64,000 nucleotides of DNA from MWBF01 sp040772005. GTDB taxonomy: Bacteria > Chloroflexota > Anaerolineae > CG2-30-64-16. The DNA lies in contig JAXGYZ010000002.1 in NCBI GenBank assembly GCA_040772005.1, forward strand, positions 620,001 to 684,000. Direction: 5' to 3'. Shown here piece after piece: positions 60,744 to 64,000 of the stretch (the first letter of the stretch is position 1; every line of letters begins with the position of its first letter). A model generated the notes under the pieces. It ran no database searches. It saw only the letters and a program-made list of their open reading frames with translations, and had not been told where the DNA came from. The position numbers and the translations under genes were made by a program.

Positions 60744-62636
60744 ATGAGTAAAGTAGTGGGTATTGACCTGGGTACAACCAACAGCGTGATTGCCGTGGTT
60801 GAAGGCGGCGATCCGGTGGTGATTCCAACCGTTGAAGGCAGCCGTCTCGCTCCCTCCGTCGTCGCGTTCACCAAGAACGGCGAGCGACTGGTCGGCCAGA
60901 CCGCGAAACGCCAGGCAGTTGTCAACCCGGAAAATACGGTCTTTTCGATCAAGCGGTTCATGGGCCGGCGGTACGATGAGACGGCCAGCGAACGCGAGTC
61001 TGTGCCCTACAAAGTAGTGGAAGGCAAGGCCGGCGATGCGCGCGTGCGTATCCCCGTGAACGGCAAGGAATACACGCCGCAGGAGATTTCTGCGATGATC
61101 CTGGGCAAGCTGAAGGCGGATGCCGAAGCTTACCTGGGCGAGCCGGTCTCACAGGCGGTCATCACCGTCCCGGCGTATTTCAACGACAGCCAGCGGCAGG
61201 CGACCAAGGACGCGGGCCGGATCGCGGGCCTCGACGTGCTGCGCATCATCAACGAGCCGACCGCCGCGGCCCTGGCCTACGGGCTGGACAAGAAGTCGAG
61301 CGAGACCATCCTGGTCTTCGACCTGGGCGGCGGCACGTTCGACGTCTCCATCCTCGAAGTGGGGGATGGCGTAGTCGAAGTCAAGGCGACGAACGGCGAC
61401 ACGCACCTGGGCGGCGACGACTGGGATCAGCGGGTCGTGGACTATATCGCGGACGAATTCAAGCGGGAGAACGGCGTGGACCTGCGCAACGACCGGCAGG
61501 CGCTCCAGCGGCTCAAGGAAGCTGCGGAGAAGGCCAAGGTCGAGCTTTCGACGGTCATGGAGACGGAGTTGAACCTGCCGTTCATCACCGCAGACGCGAC
61601 CGGACCGAAGCACCTGCAGATGAAACTGACCCGCGCGAAGTTCGAGCAGTTGACCGAGGACCTGCTAAGCCGCTGCCGCCCGCCCTTCGAGCAGGCGCTG
61701 CGGGACGCGAAGCTGAAGGCGACCGACATCGACGAGGTGGTCCTGGTCGGCGGCTCCACCCGGATGCCGATGGTGCAGGAACTGGTGCGCAAGCTGACGG
61801 GCGGCAAGGAGCCGAATCGCGGGGTGAACCCGGATGAGGTCGTGGCTATCGGCGCGGCGCTGCAGGGCGGCGTGCTTTCCGGCGATGTAAAGGATGTGCT
61901 GCTGCTGGACGTGACGCCGCTGACCCTGGGCGTGGAGACGCTCGGCGGGGTCATGACGGCCATCATCGAGCGCAACACGACCATCCCGGTCAAGAAGAGC
62001 CAGGTGTTCAGCACGGCGGAGGACAACCAGTCGGCTGTGACCATCCATGTCCTGCAGGGCGAGCGGCCCCTGGCGGCGGACAACATGTCGCTCGGCCAGT
62101 TCAACCTGGAAGGCATCCCGCCGGCGCCGCGCGGCATGCCGCAGGTCGAGGTCACCTTTGATATCGACGCCAACGGCATCCTGAACGTGAGCGCGCAGGA
62201 CAAGGCGACAGGCAAGGCGCAGACGATCACGGTCACTGCGTCGACCAACCTGAACAAGGAAGATGTCGAGCGCATGGTGCGGCAGGCGGAGATCAACAAG
62301 GCCGCGGACCAGCGGCGCAAGGAGTTGATTGAGGCGCGCAACCAGGCGGACCAGATGGCTTATGTCACCGAGAAGAGCCTGCGGGACCTGCCGGAGGACA
62401 ATCACCTGAACCCGAATGACCGGCGGGCCATCGAACAGCTCATTGCAGATCTGCGCAAGGCCGCGCAGGGTGAGGATGTAACGGCCATCCGTGATGCGAT
62501 GAGCCGGCTGCAGGAAGCTAGCTCGCGCATGGCTCAGGCGGCCTACAGCCAAGCCCCTTCGGGCAACGGCCACGGCCAACCTGACCAGCAGCATTCCGAT
62601 GACGACGTAGTGGAAGGCGAGTTCCGCCAGGTGTAA
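60744..62636 (+). CDS. dnaK: molecular chaperone DnaK (Hsp70)
   Basis: A 630-residue Hsp70. N-terminal VVGIDLGTTNSVIAVVEGG, IINEPTAAALAYGLDKK, phosphate loop VFDLGGGTFDVSILE and VLVGGSTRMPMVQELV in the ATPase domain (~1-380). The substrate-binding domain follows (DVTPLTLGVETLGGVMT, FDIDANGILNVSAQDKATGK) with lid helices and a C-terminal DDDVVEGEFRQV. SD GAGGAGTGGAG precedes the ATG. No grpE or dnaJ is adjacent and no CIRCE operator is seen upstream. Confidence 0.98.
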   Translation: MSKVVGIDLGTTNSVIAVVEGGDPVVIPTVEGSRLAPSVVAFTKNGERLVGQTAKRQAVVNPENTVFSIKRFMGRRYDETASERESVPYKVVEGKAGDARVRIPVNGKEYTPQEISAMILGKLKADAEAYLGEPVSQAVITVPAYFNDSQRQATKDAGRIAGLDVLRIINEPTAAALAYGLDKKSSETILVFDLGGGTFDVSILEVGDGVVEVKATNGDTHLGGDDWDQRVVDYIADEFKRENGVDLRNDRQALQRLKEAAEKAKVELSTVMETELNLPFITADATGPKHLQMKLTRAKFEQLTEDLLSRCRPPFEQALRDAKLKATDIDEVVLVGGSTRMPMVQELVRKLTGGKEPNRGVNPDEVVAIGAALQGGVLSGDVKDVLLLDVTPLTLGVETLGGVMTAIIERNTTIPVKKSQVFSTAEDNQSAVTIHVLQGERPLAADNMSLGQFNLEGIPPAPRGMPQVEVTFDIDANGILNVSAQDKATGKAQTITVTASTNLNKEDVERMVRQAEINKAADQRRKELIEARNQADQMAYVTEKSLRDLPEDNHLNPNDRRAIEQLIADLRKAAQGEDVTAIRDAMSRLQEASSRMAQAAYSQAPSGNGHGQPDQQHSDDDVVEGEFRQV

Positions 62637-62647
62637 CCTCCATATGC

Positions 62648-62706
62648 CCCCCCTCCCATACTTGTATGGGAGAGGGGTGGGCGAGCGAAGCTCGCACGGG
62701 GTGAGG
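62648..62706. repeat. palindromic intergenic repeat after dnaK
   Basis: CTCCCATAC and GTATGGGAG form a 9-bp stem with a 2-base loop, within CCCC / GGGG arms, followed by GCGAGC-GAAGCTCGC. It may end dnaK transcription, but no T-tract follows. Confidence 0.6.
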
Positions 62707-62813
62707 GCAATTGTCGGTTCGGTAACAGCCGGTTTGGCTTGTTGTGATATAATCGATCCAACGATAAGTGGCTTTTTGTAGGCCCAGACAGGGCCAGAAC
62801 AGGATAAGTCTCG

Positions 62814-63497
62814 ATGTTTTTTGATCCTATGTATCTGGTCTTCATGGCTCCGGCATTGTTGCTGGCGTTCTATGCGCAGTTCAAGGTGAAGCGTGCCTAC
62901 GCCACCTACACGCGCGTCGCCAACGAGCGGGGCATCACCGGCTTGCAGGCCGCACGCATGATCCTGCCCGGCGAGGGCTTGAGTGGCGTTAGTGTGGAAG
63001 GCACGCCCGGCCAACTGACCGATCATTATGATCCGCGCACCAAGACGCTGCGGTTGTCGGCCGGCGTCGCGCAACAGCCGAGCGTGGCCGCGCTGGCGAT
63101 CGTCGCGCACGAAATCGGCCATGCGCTCCAGGACAACCAGGGTTATACGCCGCTCAAGCTGCGTAGCGCCATTGTGCCGGCGGTCCAGGTCAGCGCCTGG
63201 GTGGCGCCGATCCTGTTCCTGATCGGCTTCCTGTTCAACATGCTGAGCCTGGCATGGCTCGGCGTCGCCTTCTTTGCGGCGAGCGCGGTGTTCGCCCTCG
63301 TGACCCTGCCGGTGGAGTTCAACGCCAGCCGGCGGGCGCTGAAGCTGTTGCAGACCTACCAGTTGACCGACGGACGCGAGCTGCAGGGCGCAAAGGCTGT
63401 GCTTGACGCAGCTGCGCTGACCTATGTGGCCGCGCTCGCCCAGACACTGGCAACCTTGCTATACTACGTGACCCTTTTGGGCCGCCGTAACGATTGA
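62814..63497 (+). CDS. YugP-type neutral zinc metallopeptidase
   Basis: A 227-residue membrane protein. N-terminal TM helix (LVFMAPALLLAFYAQFKV), DHYDPRTKTLRLS, zinc site IVAHEIGHALQD (HExxH), then two or three TM helices (APILFLIGFLFNMLSLAWLGVAFFAASAVFALVTL) and VEFNASRRALKLL with a further Glu. This is the DUF2206/YugP family of membrane Zn peptidases. A TATAAT with TGA upstream at ~62748 may be its -10 box. It is followed 19 bp later by an HtrA-type gene. Confidence 0.9.
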   Translation: MFFDPMYLVFMAPALLLAFYAQFKVKRAYATYTRVANERGITGLQAARMILPGEGLSGVSVEGTPGQLTDHYDPRTKTLRLSAGVAQQPSVAALAIVAHEIGHALQDNQGYTPLKLRSAIVPAVQVSAWVAPILFLIGFLFNMLSLAWLGVAFFAASAVFALVTLPVEFNASRRALKLLQTYQLTDGRELQGAKAVLDAAALTYVAALAQTLATLLYYVTLLGRRND

Positions 63498-63516
63498 GCA
63501 CAGGAGTTATAACCTT

Positions 63517-64000
63517 ATGAAGCGTGCCCGCTCTCTCCCACTGATTGTCGCAGTTTTGGCCCTGAGTCTGGCCCTGATGGGATGTGGCCTGGTCAGCCCC
63601 GCGGTTCGCATATTCGCCGAGCCGACGGCCACCCGCACCCCGCGCGTGATCGAACGGATTGTCACCGTGGAAGTGCCGCAGCGGCAAGAGCGGGCACAGG
63701 AACCGGCGCCCCAGCAGGTCCAGCCGACTGCCGTCCCGCAGCCCGTGCAGCCGTCACAGCCGATCATCATCGATCCGAACGCGGATATTGAAACGCAGAC
63801 GTTGACGGCCATCTATCAGAAGGTCAGTCCGTCGGTCGTCAGCATCCTCAATCTGACGACCCTGGCGCAGGGCGGGACGGAGACGGACGAAACGCTGCCT
63901 GAGGGCCAGGGGTCCGGCTTCGTGTGGGACACTGCGGGCCACATCGTTACGAACCACCATGTGGTCGAGGGCGCAGATGCACTGCGGGTGACTTTCCCGG
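63517..64000 (+). CDS. HtrA/DegP-type serine protease, lipoprotein, N-terminal part (truncated by window)
   Basis: About 161 residues are visible before the window ends. The N-terminus is a lipoprotein signal (MKRARSLPLIVAVLALSLAL then MGC lipobox), followed by a Pro/Gln-rich linker (~45-85) and the start of a trypsin-like domain: AIYQKVSPSVVSILNL, GQGSGFVWDTAGHIVTNHHVVEGA, in which NHHVV carries the catalytic His. Asp, Ser and PDZ parts would lie beyond the window. SD AGGAG precedes ATG 63517. It is placed just after a membrane zinc peptidase, which suggests an envelope quality-control pair. Confidence 0.9.
   Translation, partial: MKRARSLPLIVAVLALSLALMGCGLVSPAVRIFAEPTATRTPRVIERIVTVEVPQRQERAQEPAPQQVQPTAVPQPVQPSQPIIIDPNADIETQTLTAIYQKVSPSVVSILNLTTLAQGGTETDETLPEGQGSGFVWDTAGHIVTNHHVVEGADALRVTFP

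Overview
The window is GC-rich chromosomal DNA from a bacterium, most likely a member of the Chloroflexota. This placement is an inference from the gene set: a fused alpha-beta glycyl-tRNA synthetase, a single-chain ADP-forming acetyl-CoA synthetase followed by a BioD-like/DRTGG protein, a YfhO membrane protein, a nucleotidyltransferase-phosphomannomutase fusion, MutS2, and rRNA genes of clearly bacterial type. It carries no prophage, CRISPR array, plasmid gene or transposase. It is rich in small dispersed palindromic repeats, two families of which behave like non-autonomous transposable elements.

Layout. 1-8.6 kb: the C-terminal end of an Lhr-type helicase, a tandem thioredoxin, YfhO, a divergent CcmC-like protein translationally coupled to NAD(P)H-hydrate repair (NnrE/NnrD), and small membrane proteins. 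8.65-12.9 kb (minus): cysteine desulfurase, two Pol-beta-type nucleotidyltransferases, MnmA and a small membrane protein in one tight operon. 13.1-16.3 kb (plus): ADP-forming acyl-CoA synthetase and DRTGG protein with a terminator. 16.4-25.5 kb (minus): BY-kinase, class IV aminotransferase, PfkB-like protein, nitrilase-family amidase with metallophosphoesterase, an HExxH membrane protein, a DNA-repair-type radical SAM protein under an SOS-box promoter, and a threonine dehydratase-like enzyme. 25.5-28.8 kb (minus): higB-higA-sbcC. 28.8-32.1 kb: fused glyS with a structured leader. 32.1-35.7 kb (minus): MazG-like protein, RecO, an unknown protein, cytidine deaminase, CNNM/CBS protein.

35.9-47 kb (minus): two complete rRNA operons head to tail. 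rrnB (upstream) has three tandem promoters, 16S, tRNA-Ile(GAT), 23S and 5S. rrnA has one promoter and 16S, 23S and 5S with no tRNA. The two 23S genes look identical except for an internal block of about 1 kb that is strongly divergent but keeps compensatory base pairs. 47.1-55.3 kb (minus): recR, ybaB, dnaX, holA, a DUF6391-like protein, degV and mutS2. 55.8-59.8 kb (plus): nucleotidyltransferase/degenerate phosphomannomutase fusion coupled to an intact phosphohexomutase. 59.9-64 kb: a DUF5995-like protein (minus), dnaK, a YugP-type zinc peptidase, and the N-terminus of an HtrA-type lipoprotein protease that runs off the window.

The most notable signals are: (1) a perfect consensus promoter whose 17-bp spacer holds a CGAAC-N4-GTTCG SOS box, in front of the radical SAM repair gene; (2) the mosaic 23S pair; (3) two MITE-like families with 9-bp target duplications, one copy of which has rewritten the C-terminus of an amidase; (4) the desulfurase/twin nucleotidyltransferase/MnmA operon; (5) a toxin-antitoxin pair translationally coupled to sbcC; and (6) a PfkB-family protein with Asn in place of the catalytic Asp. 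Start codons were moved from the longest ORF where a Shine-Dalgarno (SD) sequence or overlap decided them. Operon and function statements are inference unless a motif is named.
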